The position numbers and the translations under genes are program-made. DNA of 64,000 nt from Amycolatopsis alkalitolerans (lineage in GTDB: Bacteria > Actinomycetota > Actinomycetes > Mycobacteriales > Pseudonocardiaceae): the NCBI RefSeq assembly GCF_006152065.1, contig NZ_VDFW01000003.1:62001-126000 (forward strand), in the 5' to 3' direction. The notes beneath the pieces are model-generated. The model did no database searches. It had not been told where the DNA came from and saw only the letters and a list, made by a program, of their open reading frames with translations. Shown here piece by piece: positions 39,792 to 49,125 of the stretch; position 1 is the first letter of the stretch, and every line of letters begins with the position of its first letter.

Positions 39792-41285
39792 ATGAGCCGA
39801 GAAAGCGGTCAGGACCGCTCGCAGAAGACGGTCGCCGAGCTGCTTGCCCTGCACGGTGGGAACGTCGAGGGCCGCCGCCGGCATCGTCGTGCCGCCGAAG
39901 AGGACGACGAGCAGCAGCCGAACGGCGCCGCGCCGCGGCGTGCCCGCGGTGCCACCGACACCGGCCCGCAGGCGATCATCGATCGGGTCCGCGGCGACAA
40001 CCCGCCGCCGCCCAACGGCCGCCGCAACGGCGGTCGCCGCGCCCTGCCCGACGACGACGCACCCCCGGCCCCGCCCCGCCCGCAGCAGGACTCCGCCGCG
40101 CTGCCCCGGCCCAACGGGGCTCCGCCGCCGCCACCTTCGGGCAACTTCCCGAGACCGGTCCCGCCCGCGTCGGGAGCGTTCCCCAAGCCGAACGTCGCGC
40201 CACCCGAGTCCGGCGCGTTCCCCCGGCCGGCGCAGGAGCCGGCCGGCTTCCCACCCCCAGAGCCCGGCGGTTTTCCGCGCCAGAACATGCCGCCGCAGCC
40301 GTCCGAGCCCAACGGGTTCAAGCTGCCCGCACGTCGCCGACCGCCGCATGACTCGGGGCCGCTCCGCCGGCCCCCGCAGGAGTCGGCCCCGCTGCCGCTG
40401 CCCGAGCAGGGCGAAGAGCCACGGCCCCGCGCGGCCGAGGAGACCCGCCAGGTGCCGCCGCTGCACCGGGCTCCCCAGCCCGGGGCGCTGTCCGCCCGTC
40501 TCGACGGGCTCGACGTACCGGCCCCCGACGAGACCGCGGATCCAGGGCCGCCGCCGGGCGGGATGCCCAGCGGCGCCTTCGCGGCGCCGCCGCGCCGCCC
40601 GTTCCGCCGCCGTCCGGGCCGCCCGCCGGCGGAGCCCGAGCAGCACACCGAGCAGTTCCAGGCGGTCAACGGCAAGCAGCCGCCGGAAGCGGCCGTCCCG
40701 CAGGACGCGCCGCCCGCCGGGCTGTCCCGGTGGCACCGCCGGCGTGACCAGGTCGCCGCGGAGGACACCGAGGTCGGCGTGATGCCGGCCGTGCGCGACG
40801 AGCCGGAGCCGCACCCGTCTGGGTTCGCCCGCGCTCCCCACGTGCCGGACGAGCAGCTCGAGGCCACCGGTTTCCACGACCCGTTCGCCGATGACGACGA
40901 AGAGGTCGACGAGTTCGGCGACTTTGGCGAGGCGGAGCCCGAGCGGCGTGGCGCGGGGTACGAGTACGAGGACGAGGCGGCCGACGAATACGAGGAGGAC
41001 GCCGAGCCCGCGAGCGAAGCGTCCCCGGCCAGGCAGTGGCTGTCCATGGCAGGGCAGCTCGCGCTCGGCGTCGTCGGCGGAGCCGCGGTGTGGCTCGGCT
41101 TCAACTGGCTGTGGGGCAAGATCCCGGCCGCCGCGCTGGTCGTCGCGCTCGCCGTGATCGTGGGGCTGGTGTGGATCGTGCGGAAGATCCGCCGCGCGGA
41201 CGACATCCAGACCATGGTCCTGGCGGTACTGGTCGGGCTCGTGGTCACCGTCTCGCCCGCGGCGTTACTGCTGCTGTCCCGTTGA
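39792..41285 (+). CDS. Proline-rich membrane protein, Rv0497-like
   Basis: A 497-residue protein. It begins SQKTVAELLALHGGNVEGRR, a conserved motif in this gene family, then a 270-residue Pro/Gly/Arg-rich region with repeated PxxSGAFPxP units, and an acidic Asp/Glu stretch. Three hydrophobic helices close it (LALGVVGGAAVWLGFNWLWG, ALVVALAVIVGLVWIV, TMVLAVLVGLVVTVSP). The long N-terminal part is predicted cytosolic and disordered. The function is unknown. The ATG at 39792 fits the conserved start. TTGA overlap with the next gene. Confidence 0.78.
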   Translation: MSRESGQDRSQKTVAELLALHGGNVEGRRRHRRAAEEDDEQQPNGAAPRRARGATDTGPQAIIDRVRGDNPPPPNGRRNGGRRALPDDDAPPAPPRPQQDSAALPRPNGAPPPPPSGNFPRPVPPASGAFPKPNVAPPESGAFPRPAQEPAGFPPPEPGGFPRQNMPPQPSEPNGFKLPARRRPPHDSGPLRRPPQESAPLPLPEQGEEPRPRAAEETRQVPPLHRAPQPGALSARLDGLDVPAPDETADPGPPPGGMPSGAFAAPPRRPFRRRPGRPPAEPEQHTEQFQAVNGKQPPEAAVPQDAPPAGLSRWHRRRDQVAAEDTEVGVMPAVRDEPEPHPSGFARAPHVPDEQLEATGFHDPFADDDEEVDEFGDFGEAEPERRGAGYEYEDEAADEYEEDAEPASEASPARQWLSMAGQLALGVVGGAAVWLGFNWLWGKIPAAALVVALAVIVGLVWIVRKIRRADDIQTMVLAVLVGLVVTVSPAALLLLSR

Positions 41286-42070
41286 TCCCGATCGGCCTGT
41301 CGACCGCGTCGGTCTGGCCGTTACGCGCCGGCACCGGGTTCGAGCTCGCCGCGGACCTCGGTTACGACGGGGTCGAGGTCATGGTGTGGGTCGACCCGGT
41401 GAGCCAGCATGTGCCCGAGCTGCGCCGCTGGTCGCGGCGCACGGGCATGCCCGTGCTGTCGGTGCACTCCCCGTCGTTGCTGATCACGCAGCGGGTGTGG
41501 TCGCCGGATCCGGTCGTGCGGTTGCGCCGCAGCGTCGAGGCCGCGCTCGACCTGGAGGCGCGCACGGTCGTCGTGCACCCCCCGTTCCGCTGGCAGCGGC
41601 GCTACGGCGACCGGTTCGCCGATCTGGTCGCCGAACTGGAGGACGACAGCGGGATCGAGATCGCGGTCGAGAACATGTTCAAGGTCCGCCCGCCCGGTGG
41701 CCGCCGCGACACCCGGATGTCCGCGTTCCGGCCGTCGATCGATCCGACGGACGTCGGGTACGGGCACTACACGCTGGACCTCTCACATTCGGCCGCCGCC
41801 GGGATGGACGCGCTGGCGCTGGCGGAGCGGATGGGTGGCGGGTTGAACCACGTGCACCTCGCCGACGGCACCGGGGTGCCGAAGGACGAGCACCTGGTAC
41901 CCGGCCGCGGCGGCCAGCCATGCGCCGCGCTGCTGGAGAACCTCGCCACGGCCGGGTTCGACGGGCAGATCGTGCTGGAGGTGAACACGCGCCGCGCGAG
42001 CAGTTCCGCACACCGGATGAAGGACCTGGCGGAGGCGTTGCTGTTCGCCAGGTTTCACGTCGGACAGTGA
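41282..42070 (+). CDS. Sugar-phosphate isomerase/epimerase-type TIM barrel, Rv0498-like
   Basis: A 262-residue AP-endonuclease-2/xylose-isomerase-like barrel. ELAADLGYDGVEVMVWVDPV, VLSVHSPSLL, VVVHPPFRWQRRYGDRF, IEIAVENMFKV, YTLDLSHSAAAGMDALA and LNHVHLADGTGVPKDEHLVP hold the His/Glu/Asp metal ligands expected for the fold. Substrate unknown. The TTG at 41282 overlaps the upstream stop (TTGA), the only start that fits the barrel's first strand. Confidence 0.82.
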   Translation: MIPIGLSTASVWPLRAGTGFELAADLGYDGVEVMVWVDPVSQHVPELRRWSRRTGMPVLSVHSPSLLITQRVWSPDPVVRLRRSVEAALDLEARTVVVHPPFRWQRRYGDRFADLVAELEDDSGIEIAVENMFKVRPPGGRRDTRMSAFRPSIDPTDVGYGHYTLDLSHSAAAGMDALALAERMGGGLNHVHLADGTGVPKDEHLVPGRGGQPCAALLENLATAGFDGQIVLEVNTRRASSSAHRMKDLAEALLFARFHVGQ

Positions 42071-42189
42071 ATCGTCAACAAGATCAACTTCACTCTGCCG
42101 ACGGCCGGTGGAGCATGGGCTTCCGATATGTGAACACGTAAAGTTTCCGTCGTGAACTCCCTGCGCTCGCTGACACATGCCGCCGGAAG

Positions 42190-42209
42190 CGGCACGGTAT
42201 GCCGTGCCG
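42190..42209. terminator. Hairpin CGGCACGG-TATG-CCGTGCCG
   Basis: A perfect eight-base stem with a four-base loop, 120 bases after the TIM-barrel gene and 88 before the next start. No U tract. It may end or process the upstream transcript. The rest of the 42071-42297 gap shows nothing clear. Confidence 0.4.
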
Positions 42210-42297
42210 TGAATGACGCTCCCGCCACGAGAGGCGCAGCGCACGAGGCCGATCTCAGCCGTCTGGTCGTCTCCCCGCGCGTCGTGGTCAGCCGTTC

Positions 42298-43125
42298 GTG
42301 AGCGCGGTGGAAGCCCGGGACCCCGCGGCCTTCGACGTGGCGTGCGCGGTCCGGTCCCTGGGAGACGGCACGCTGACCGCGGACCTGCGCCAGGAATGGT
42401 CCATCGGGCACCATCCGCACGGCGGGTTCCTGCTCTCGCTCATCGCGAAAGCCGCCGTCGCGGTCCTCGCCGAACGGGGCGATCCGGCCGCGGAACCGCT
42501 GATCGTCAGCGCGGAGTTCCTGCGGGCACCGGCGATCGGTCCGGTGCTGCTGCGTACCGACGTGCGGAAGCTGGGCCGCCGGGCCACGGTCGTCGCGGTG
42601 CGGCTCGAGCAGCGCGGCCGCAGCTGTGTCGAGGCGACGGTGACCGCCGGACGGCTGCCGGTCCGGCGCCCGGACTGGACCGATGTGAGCCCGATGCCCG
42701 TCGAACCTCCGCCGCGGGCGATCCCGCTGGGCGGCGACACCGCGGAAGGGGCGTTCAACATCTCGAAGGGGTGTGACATCCGGCTCGATCCGGCGACCGC
42801 CGGGTACCTGACCGGCCGCACCGGGGATCCGCCCCGGCTGCGCCTGTGGGTCCGGCCGCGGCACATCGCGCCGGACCCGTATTTCGTGCTGCTGTCCGGC
42901 GACATCAACCCGCCCGTGGTGTTCAACCTCGGCCGGCTCGGCTGGGCGCCGACCATCCAGCTGACCGCGCTGGTCCGCGCCCGGCCGGCGGCCGGCTGGC
43001 TGCGCGTGCAGGTCGACTGCCGTTCGGTGCACGAGGCGTGGTTCGACTCCGACGCGACGGTTGTCGACTCCGCGGGTCGGCTGGTCTGCCAGGCCCGCCA
43101 GCTGGCACTCGCCCCGGCGCCTTAG
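42298..43125 (+). CDS. TesB-like acyl-CoA thioesterase family protein, Rv0499-like
   Basis: A 275-residue double-hotdog protein. The N-terminal unit contains WSIGHHPHGGFLLSLIAKAA and the C-terminal unit RLRLWVRPRHIAPDPYFVLL with LVCQARQLALAPAP. These match thioesterase-like proteins that hydrolyse or bind acyl-CoA. The catalytic Asp/Gln/Ser set cannot be fixed with confidence. The GTG at 42298 follows GTTC without a clear ribosome-binding site. Same order before proC as in mycobacteria. Confidence 0.78.
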   Translation: MSAVEARDPAAFDVACAVRSLGDGTLTADLRQEWSIGHHPHGGFLLSLIAKAAVAVLAERGDPAAEPLIVSAEFLRAPAIGPVLLRTDVRKLGRRATVVAVRLEQRGRSCVEATVTAGRLPVRRPDWTDVSPMPVEPPPRAIPLGGDTAEGAFNISKGCDIRLDPATAGYLTGRTGDPPRLRLWVRPRHIAPDPYFVLLSGDINPPVVFNLGRLGWAPTIQLTALVRARPAAGWLRVQVDCRSVHEAWFDSDATVVDSAGRLVCQARQLALAPAP

Positions 43126-43134
43126 TCTCGGGGA

Positions 43135-43947
43135 ATGACCACGATTGCGGTACTGGGCGCGGGGAAGATCGGGGAAGCGCTGCTGGCGGGCCTGCTGCAG
43201 GCCGGCCGCAGCGTGCAGGAGCTGCTGTTCACCGAACGGCACCCGGAGCGCGCGGCCGAACTGACCGCGCGGTACGGCGTCGCCGGGGTCGAGGTCGACG
43301 AGGCCGCCAAACGGGCCGACGTGCTGGTCGTCGCCGTCAAACCGCAGGACATCGATCCGGTGCTGGCCGAACTGGCCCCGGTCGTCGACTCGGCCTCGCT
43401 GGTCGTGTCGCTGTGCGCGGGCCTGCCGACGGCGCTCTACGAACGCCGGCTGCCCGCGGGCGTGCCCGTCGTCCGGGTGATGCCGAACACCCCGATGGTG
43501 GTCGGCGAGGCGATGAGCGCCGTCTCGCCGGGGACCCACGCCACGCCGGAGCACGTCGCGCTGGTCACCGACCTGCTGTCCGCGGTCGGCCAGGTGATCG
43601 AGGTGCCCGAGTCGCAGCAGGACGCGGTCACCGCGTTGTCCGGTTCCGGCCCGGCGTACTTCTTCTACCTGGTCGAGGCCATGATCGACGCCGGGATCCT
43701 GCTCGGCCTGCCGCGCGCGGTGGCGGAGAAGCTGATCGTCCAGTCGGCCGTGGGCGCGGCGAAGATGCTCGCGGAGGGCACCGAGCATCCGGTGATCCTG
43801 CGCGAAGCGGTCACGTCCCCGGCGGGGACGACCATCAACGCCATCCGCGAGCTGGAGAAACACGGCGTCCGCGCCGCGCTGCTCGACGCGATCGAGGCCG
43901 CGCGCGACCGGTCGGTCGAACTCGGCAAGGCGCACGAAGAGGAGTAG
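43135..43947 (+). CDS. proC: Pyrroline-5-carboxylate reductase
   Basis: A 270-residue enzyme for the last step of proline synthesis. IAVLGAGKIGEALLAGLLQA is the NAD(P) loop; VVRVMPNTPMVVGEAMSAVS, VTALSGSGPAYFFYLVEAMI and LREAVTSPAGTTINAIRELE are the diagnostic blocks. Full length. ATG at 43135 is ten bases after the previous stop; GGGG lies just upstream. Confidence 0.96.
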   Translation: MTTIAVLGAGKIGEALLAGLLQAGRSVQELLFTERHPERAAELTARYGVAGVEVDEAAKRADVLVVAVKPQDIDPVLAELAPVVDSASLVVSLCAGLPTALYERRLPAGVPVVRVMPNTPMVVGEAMSAVSPGTHATPEHVALVTDLLSAVGQVIEVPESQQDAVTALSGSGPAYFFYLVEAMIDAGILLGLPRAVAEKLIVQSAVGAAKMLAEGTEHPVILREAVTSPAGTTINAIRELEKHGVRAALLDAIEAARDRSVELGKAHEEE

Positions 43948-43956
43948 CACCAGGCT

Positions 43957-44266
43957 GTGATGCTGCTCGACGTCGACGTCTGGCTCGCGGCGTTTTGGGC
44001 GAACCACGTAGTCCATCCGGCTGTAGCCGCCTGGTTCAACGAGCAGGACGGCGAGTTGCGGCTGTGCCGGGTGGCGCAAACGGGCCTGCTGCGGCTCCTG
44101 TCCAACTCTGCTGTGGCGAGCGATCTCAGCCCGCGACGACAGCCACACGCTCCGGACCGACGACTATCTGGCCGCGTTCGCGCAGGCCGCTGAGCTGGAG
44201 CTGGTGACGTTCGACACCGGTTTTGCGCCGCGCTACCCGGCCATCACGGTGCGCACCGTGCGGTAG
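43957..44266 (+). pseudogene. Decayed VapC-type PIN-domain toxin
   Basis: The GTG at 43957 opens VMLLDVDVWLAAFWANHVVH and continues to CRVAQTGLLRLLSNSAV, the first half of a PIN ribonuclease with the first Asp. The end of the domain, DDYLAAFAQAAELELVTFDT followed by GFAPRYPAITVRTV, appears in another frame up to TAG 44266. About 45 codons between the halves are missing. No antitoxin gene is next to it. A complete vapBC-type pair occurs at 53300. Confidence 0.75.
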
Positions 44267-44416
44267 CCGGGCACCGCGCCCGGTTGGACCAATTCTCCCG
44301 GTAGCCGTCGCACTGGTCCCACGTGTCCCGCTACCCTCAGGGGACAAGCACGTGCGTGTCGAACCGCCGGTGGGGAAGCCGAGCGGCACGACACGTGTCG
44401 AAGGGCACGGTGACGT

Positions 44417-44629
44417 ATGCCGTCGAACAAGAAGGACGTGCCCGCTGTCGGGCAGGTCCAGTTCCTGACGGTCGCCGAGGTGGCCTCGCTCATGCGGGTC
44501 TCCAAGATGACCGTCTATCGCCTCGTGCACTCGGGCGAGCTGCCGGCCGTACGCGTCGGCAAGTCGTTCCGCGTGCCGGAGAAGGCGGTGCACGACTACC
44601 TGGAAGGCGCATATTTCGACGTCGGCTAG
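44417..44629 (+). CDS. Excisionase-like HTH protein, Rv0500A-like
   Basis: A 70-residue MerR/excisionase-type DNA-binding protein: [20 protein letters not shown], then [20 protein letters not shown] and a short wing helix. It lies between proC and bS22 as in mycobacteria. It has no effector domain. Highly conserved in actinobacteria, but its target is not known to me. ATG at 44417; AAGGGC lies 12 bases upstream. Resemblance to BldC is only at fold level. Confidence 0.85.
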   Translation: MPSNKKDVPAVGQVQFLTVAEVASLMRVSKMTVYRLVHSGELPAVRVGKSFRVPEKAVHDYLEGAYFDVG

Positions 44630-44823
44630 GGGTGTGCTCCGCGACCGGGGGCAGTCTGTTCGCGCAAGCCCCCTGGACCCCCGGACGTGGTTGCCTTCGG
44701 GGGCCAGCGTCGCCAATGCAGACCCCGCGGGTAATCTGGGAGACCGCTCGCGCCTCATGCGCTCCATTTCGCTGGACGCTGCGCGAGGGCAGCGTCGGCC
44801 GACGAAAACGCGAAGGAGCACCC

Positions 44824-44925
44824 GTGGGCTCAGTGATCAAGAAGCGCCGCAAGCGCATGTCCAAGAAGAAGCACCGCAAGCTGCTTCGCCGCACGCGCAT
44901 GCAGCGCCGGAAGCAGGGCAAGTAA
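44824..44925 (+). CDS. 30S ribosomal protein bS22
   Basis: A 33-residue, extremely basic protein, [19 protein letters not shown] followed by [14 protein letters not shown]. This is nearly identical to the AURKAIP1/COX24-domain protein found in mycobacterial ribosomes as bS22 (Rv0500B). It binds rRNA near the decoding side of the small subunit. GTG 44824 is preceded by GAAGGAG six bases upstream. A TAATCT -10-like box at 44731-44736 lies in the 194-base gap before it. Confidence 0.95.
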   Translation: MGSVIKKRRKRMSKKKHRKLLRRTRMQRRKQGK

Positions 44926-45102
44926 CGCCCACGCGAACGGCGTCTTTCCGCGGCTCGTCCGGATGCCCCGGGCGGGCCGCGCCCATTTGGGTGACTGCGC
45001 TGACCTGGGTTAACAGCACGTAAGAGCCCCTGACTTCGGCGCGGCGGCGGGGGTAGCATCGCCACCGCCGCCCGATACCAGTCCCTGTCTCCAGGGGGTG
45101 CC

Positions 45103-46146
45103 ATGCCGTCCAACATCGTGCTCGTCACGGGTGTCGGAGGTGAGCTCGGCGGCAGGCTGCTGGCCCGCCTCGGCACCAATCCGGAGTTCGAGCGTGTCCT
45201 CGGCGTGGACACGGTCCCGCCGGCCAAGCAGGTGCTGCGCCGGCTCGGCCGAGCCGAGTTCGTGCGCGCCGACATCCGCAACCCGCTGATCGCCAAGGTG
45301 CTCGCGGACGCGCAGGTGGACACGGTGGTGCACGCCGCGACCACGTGCCATCCGGCAGCGCCCGCGCGGCGGGGCGCGCTGAAGGAAGTCAACGTCATCG
45401 GCACGATGCGGCTGCTCGCGGCGTGCCAGCGCTCGGCTTCGGTGCGCAAGCTCGTCGTCAAGTCCACGGCCGCGGTCTACGGCGCGAGCCCACGCTCGCC
45501 CGCCGTGTTCACCGAGGATTCGGAGCTGATCCCCGGTTCGTGGACCGGCTACGCGAAGGACGCGGTCGAGATGGAGAGCTACGTGCGCGGGCTGGCCCGC
45601 CGCCGGCCCGACCTCACGGTGACCATGGCGCGGTTCACGAATGTGATTGGGCCGGACGTGGACACCGTCCTGGCGCGCTACTTCGCGCTGCCGGTGGTGC
45701 CCACCGTGCTCGGCTACGACGCCCGCCTGCAGGTCCTGCACTCGTCGGACGCGCTTGCCGTGCTGGAGCTCGCGACGCTGTACGACCGGCCTGGCGTGTT
45801 CAACGTGGGCTCGGACGGGGTGCTGACCCTGTCGCAGGCCGTTCGCCGGGCCGGGCGTGTCGAACTGCCCGTGCCGCGCGCGATGATCCCGTCGGTCGGC
45901 AAGATGCTGCGGGGCGCGCGCGTGGTGGACTTCTCGCAGGATCAGGTGCGCCTGCTGAACCACGGCCGGGTGGTCGACACCAAACGGCTGAAGGAGGTCT
46001 TCGGATACCGCCCCCGGTGGACCACGGCGGCGGCGTTCGACGACTACGTGCGCGGGCGCGGGTTGCGCCCGATCGTCGACGGTGAGCGGCTTGCCGCGGT
46101 GATGGGCGACGTCATGGCGGCGGCAACGACCGGCCAGTCCCGATGA
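45103..46146 (+). CDS. galE2: NAD-dependent epimerase/dehydratase-like protein (GalE2, Rv0501)
   Basis: A 347-residue extended SDR. The cofactor loop is VLVTGVGGELGGRLLARLG. VVHAATTCHPAA and SRTAAVYG-like KSTAAVYGASPRSP follow. The usual YxxxK is altered: GYAKDAVEME has lysine two, not four, residues after tyrosine. Epimerase chemistry is therefore doubtful, although the order before the acyltransferase matches Rv0501-Rv0502. ATG at 45103 with CAGGGGG upstream. The stop overlaps an ATG of the next gene (ATGA). Confidence 0.8.
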   Translation: MPSNIVLVTGVGGELGGRLLARLGTNPEFERVLGVDTVPPAKQVLRRLGRAEFVRADIRNPLIAKVLADAQVDTVVHAATTCHPAAPARRGALKEVNVIGTMRLLAACQRSASVRKLVVKSTAAVYGASPRSPAVFTEDSELIPGSWTGYAKDAVEMESYVRGLARRRPDLTVTMARFTNVIGPDVDTVLARYFALPVVPTVLGYDARLQVLHSSDALAVLELATLYDRPGVFNVGSDGVLTLSQAVRRAGRVELPVPRAMIPSVGKMLRGARVVDFSQDQVRLLNHGRVVDTKRLKEVFGYRPRWTTAAAFDDYVRGRGLRPIVDGERLAAVMGDVMAAATTGQSR

Positions 46147-46169
46147 ACCCCGAACCCAGGAGTGGACGA

Positions 46170-47120
46170 GTGACCACCAGCGCGGAAGCCAAGGTCATCC
46201 CGCTACGGCCGAGGGAACAACGACCCGCGGCGGCGCCACCACCGCCCCGGCCGGTCGAGGCGCCGGCTGTGGAGCTGCCGGCCGAGCCCGACCTGATGAC
46301 GAGGATGCTCGAGTTCGTGCGCAGCCGGCTCACCGGCGCGTACGAAGTGGACGAGTTCGGCTTCGACGCCGAGCTGACCGAGACACTGGTGTTGCCGCCG
46401 CTGCGGTTGCTGTACGAGAAGTGGTTCCGGGTGAGCACGCACGGGATCGACAACGTCCCGAAGGAGGGTGGCGCACTGATCGTGTGCAACCACTCGGGGA
46501 CGCTGCCGCTGGACGCCATGATGACCGCGCTCGCCGTGCACGACGAGCATCCCGAGCGCCGGCATCTGCGGATGCTGGGCGCGGATCTGGTGTTCCGCAC
46601 GCCGGTGCTCTCGGCGCTGGCGCGCAAGTCCGGGCAGACGCTCGCGTGCGCGGCCGACGCCGAGCGGCTGCTGTCCTCGGGCGAGCTCGTCGGGGTGTGG
46701 CCGGAGGGGTTCAAGGGGATCGGGAAGCCGTACTCGGCGCGGTACAAGCTGCAACGCTTCGGGCGGGGCGGCTTTGTGGCGGCGGCGCTGCGGACCGGGG
46801 TGCCGATCGTCCCGTGCGCGATCGTCGGGGCGGAGGAGATCTACCCGAAGCTCGCGGATCTCAAGCCGCTGGCCCGGTTGCTGGGCCTGCCGTACTTCCC
46901 GGTGACGCCGTTCTTCCCGCTGCTGGGCCCGCTGGGCGCGATCCCGCTGCCGACGAAGTGGACCATCGAATTCGGCGAGCCGATCGCGACGGACGAGTAC
47001 GCCCCGGAGGACGTCGACGACCCGATGCTCGTGTTCGGCCTGACCGACCAGGTGCGCGAGTCGATCCAGCAATCGCTCTACGAACGCCTCGCCCACCGGG
47101 AAAGCGTCTTCAAGGGCTGA
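46170..47120 (+). CDS. Lysophospholipid acyltransferase family protein, Rv0502-like
   Basis: A PlsC-type membrane-associated acyltransferase of 316 residues. IVCNHSGTLPLDAMM is the HX4D motif (H-S-G-T-L-P-L-D variant with longer spacing), and VGVWPEGFKGIGKPYSARYK is the EGF/EGT phosphate-binding block. A disordered Pro-rich N-terminus precedes it. The GTG at 46170 has AGGAG (46158-46162) seven bases upstream; an ATG at 46143 that overlaps the galE2 stop would add nine residues. The acyl acceptor is unknown. Confidence 0.83.
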   Translation: MTTSAEAKVIPLRPREQRPAAAPPPPRPVEAPAVELPAEPDLMTRMLEFVRSRLTGAYEVDEFGFDAELTETLVLPPLRLLYEKWFRVSTHGIDNVPKEGGALIVCNHSGTLPLDAMMTALAVHDEHPERRHLRMLGADLVFRTPVLSALARKSGQTLACAADAERLLSSGELVGVWPEGFKGIGKPYSARYKLQRFGRGGFVAAALRTGVPIVPCAIVGAEEIYPKLADLKPLARLLGLPYFPVTPFFPLLGPLGAIPLPTKWTIEFGEPIATDEYAPEDVDDPMLVFGLTDQVRESIQQSLYERLAHRESVFKG

Positions 47121-47139
47121 CCACCGCACGAGGGTAGGG

Positions 47140-48042
47140 CTAGCGGCGGCGGTAGGCCATGCCGGCCGCGACGGCGCCGGCGACCGCGCCGGCGCCGAGT
47201 ACCGAGGGCACGCCGATCTTCGCCGCCTTGCGGCCCGTGCGGAAGTCCCGGATCTCCCAGCCTCGCGCCCTGGCGATCTCCCGCAGGCCCGCGTCCGGGT
47301 TGACCGCCACCGCGGTCCCGACCACCGAGAGCATCGGCACGTCGTTCGACGAGTCCGAGTAGGCCGTGCAGCGCCGGAGGTTCAGACCTTCGCGTGCGGC
47401 GAGCGCCCGCACCGCATGCGCCTTCGCCCGCCCGTGCAACAGATCCCCGACCAGGCGGCCCGTGTACACCCCGTCCACGTGCTCGGCGACGGTGCCCAGC
47501 GCGCCGGTCAGCCCGAGCCGCCGCGAGATGATCGCCGCCAGTTCGACCGGGGTCGCGGTCACCAGCCACACCCGCTGCCCCGCGTCGAGATGCATCTGCG
47601 CGAGCGCCCGCGTGCCCGACCAGATCTTGTCGGCCATCAGCTCGTCGTAGATCTCCTCGCCGACCTCGGTCATCTCGCTGACCGTCTTACCGGCCACAAA
47701 GGACAGTGCCTGCTCGCGGCTGGACTTGACGCTGTCGTGCGTCTCGCGCCCGCCGATGCGGAACTTCACCTGCTGCCACGCGAACCCGGCCAGATCCGAG
47801 GTCGTGAAGTACTTGCGCGCGGCAAGCCCGCGGGCGAAATGGAAGATCGACGCGCCCATCATCATCGTGTTGTCCACGTCGAAGAACGCGGCCGCGGTCA
47901 GGTCCGGCGTCGCCGGCGGTGCGGGCGGCTCGGGTCCTTCCGCCTGCGAGGTCTCCATCGCGACGGCTGCGTCGGCCGACGCTTCGCCGGCGAGTGTGGC
48001 GAGTCGTTCGAGTTCCGGGCCCTTGCCCCTGCCGCGCCACAC
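47140..48042 (-). CDS. HAD-IB family phosphatase, SerB1-like (Rv0505c)
   Basis: A 300-residue HAD hydrolase. Motif I is [11 protein letters not shown], with the nucleophilic Asp and acid Asp; motif II lies in [14 protein letters not shown]; motif III/IV is [20 protein letters not shown]. The helical cap of the IB type lies between I and II. A C-terminal hydrophobic helix ([17 protein letters not shown]) may anchor it. Related proteins are annotated phosphoserine phosphatase SerB1, but substrate identity is unproven. GTG 48042. Confidence 0.85.
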   Translation of the reverse strand: MWRGRGKGPELERLATLAGEASADAAVAMETSQAEGPEPPAPPATPDLTAAAFFDVDNTMMMGASIFHFARGLAARKYFTTSDLAGFAWQQVKFRIGGRETHDSVKSSREQALSFVAGKTVSEMTEVGEEIYDELMADKIWSGTRALAQMHLDAGQRVWLVTATPVELAAIISRRLGLTGALGTVAEHVDGVYTGRLVGDLLHGRAKAHAVRALAAREGLNLRRCTAYSDSSNDVPMLSVVGTAVAVNPDAGLREIARARGWEIRDFRTGRKAAKIGVPSVLGAGAVAGAVAAGMAYRRR

Positions 48043-48091
48043 GCAGACCGCCTCCTGACTCGGGTGTCTGGGCCAAGGGTAGCGATTGCGC

Positions 48092-49087
48092 TCAGCCGAT
48101 CCCCACCCCGGGAAGCCCGGGTAACACCGGCGGAATGGAGATCAACGGCGGTGGCGAGCTGCTCGTCGTCGTGGGCGCGCGCGGGCTGGTCGGGGCGGGT
48201 ACGGGCGCCTCGACCGCCGTCGGTGCCTGGCTCGGTGCCGGCGCGGGCAGCGGAGTCGGTGGAGCCGGCGTCACCGGCACCGTGGAGGTGGACACGTCTT
48301 GTGCGGGCAGCTGCCCGCTGCTCGGCGGGATCGGCACCGGCGCGGGCGGCTGCGCACCGGTGAACGTGTCCACCGGCGGTTCGCACGAACCCGCCTGTGG
48401 CACCGCGCCCAGCTCGTCGGTCTGGCCGGTGGTGATCTGGAAACAGTCGAGCCGGGCCTGCAGGGTCTGCGCGCGGGCCTCGATCCGGGACAGCAGTTCG
48501 GCCGAACCGACGAACTCCCCGAACGCCCCGCTGGGCACGCCTCCCTGCGCGGCGAGGAGTTTCTCGTGCTGGTCGAGTGACCACGTGCGCAGCTCACCCA
48601 GCTGCCGCCCGCTGCCCTGCGTCGCCACCTTGGTCAGCTCGGCGGTGCCCGCCTTGGCCTCACGCTGGAAATCGGCGAGCGTCGAGAGGTAGACGGCCGG
48701 GCTCGCGTCACCGAGCGCCGTCAGCTCGTCGAGCCGGTTCGACGCGAACTCCAGGAGCCGCTGCGCCTTGGCCGAGTCCCCGAACGTGAGCCCCAGTTCG
48801 GCGGACTCGCCGGCACGCTTGATGCCGTACAGCGCGTCGCCGGGTAGCGCGTCCTTCGACAGCACCAGCCCGAGCCCGGCGAGCGCGATCGCCAGCGCCA
48901 CGGCGGCCGCCAGCACTTCGGCGAGCACGCGCCGGCGCCCGCCCGGCCGGTCGCCTCCCGCGAGCCTTTCGAGGAGCCCGTTGCGGATGCGTTCGCGGGT
49001 TTCCGCGTCGGGATTCGCGGCGTCACCGAGCCGGCGCAGATCGGAGATGACCTCCAGATCGCGCCCCGACCACCCGGGTACGTCCAC
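48092..49087 (-). CDS. DUF5667 membrane protein, RsbN-like anti-sigma factor
   Basis: A 331-residue protein with a short cytoplasmic N-terminus ([20 protein letters not shown]), one membrane helix ([20 protein letters not shown]), a DUF5667 region starting [20 protein letters not shown], and a long Pro-rich extracytoplasmic tail. Its position directly after the BldN-like sigma gene matches RsbN, the anti-sigma of Streptomyces BldN. It should hold the sigma factor at the membrane; release would permit developmental genes to be expressed. The homology is mainly positional plus the DUF5667 segment. Confidence 0.75.
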   Translation of the reverse strand: MDVPGWSGRDLEVISDLRRLGDAANPDAETRERIRNGLLERLAGGDRPGGRRRVLAEVLAAAVALAIALAGLGLVLSKDALPGDALYGIKRAGESAELGLTFGDSAKAQRLLEFASNRLDELTALGDASPAVYLSTLADFQREAKAGTAELTKVATQGSGRQLGELRTWSLDQHEKLLAAQGGVPSGAFGEFVGSAELLSRIEARAQTLQARLDCFQITTGQTDELGAVPQAGSCEPPVDTFTGAQPPAPVPIPPSSGQLPAQDVSTSTVPVTPAPPTPLPAPAPSQAPTAVEAPVPAPTSPRAPTTTSSSPPPLISIPPVLPGLPGVGIG

Positions 49088-49125
49088 GTCCTGTGAACGA
49101 CCGATAGGCCAGGTCCGTTACGGCC

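Noticed and set aside
42055-44148. A 697-codon reverse-strand open frame across the thioesterase and proC genes
   Set aside because: Composition is Arg/Gly/His-rich as expected of antisense frames; the forward genes have clear homology.
44417-44629. BldC
   Set aside because: Same HTH fold, but the sequence and the neighbours fit the Rv0500A-type protein better.
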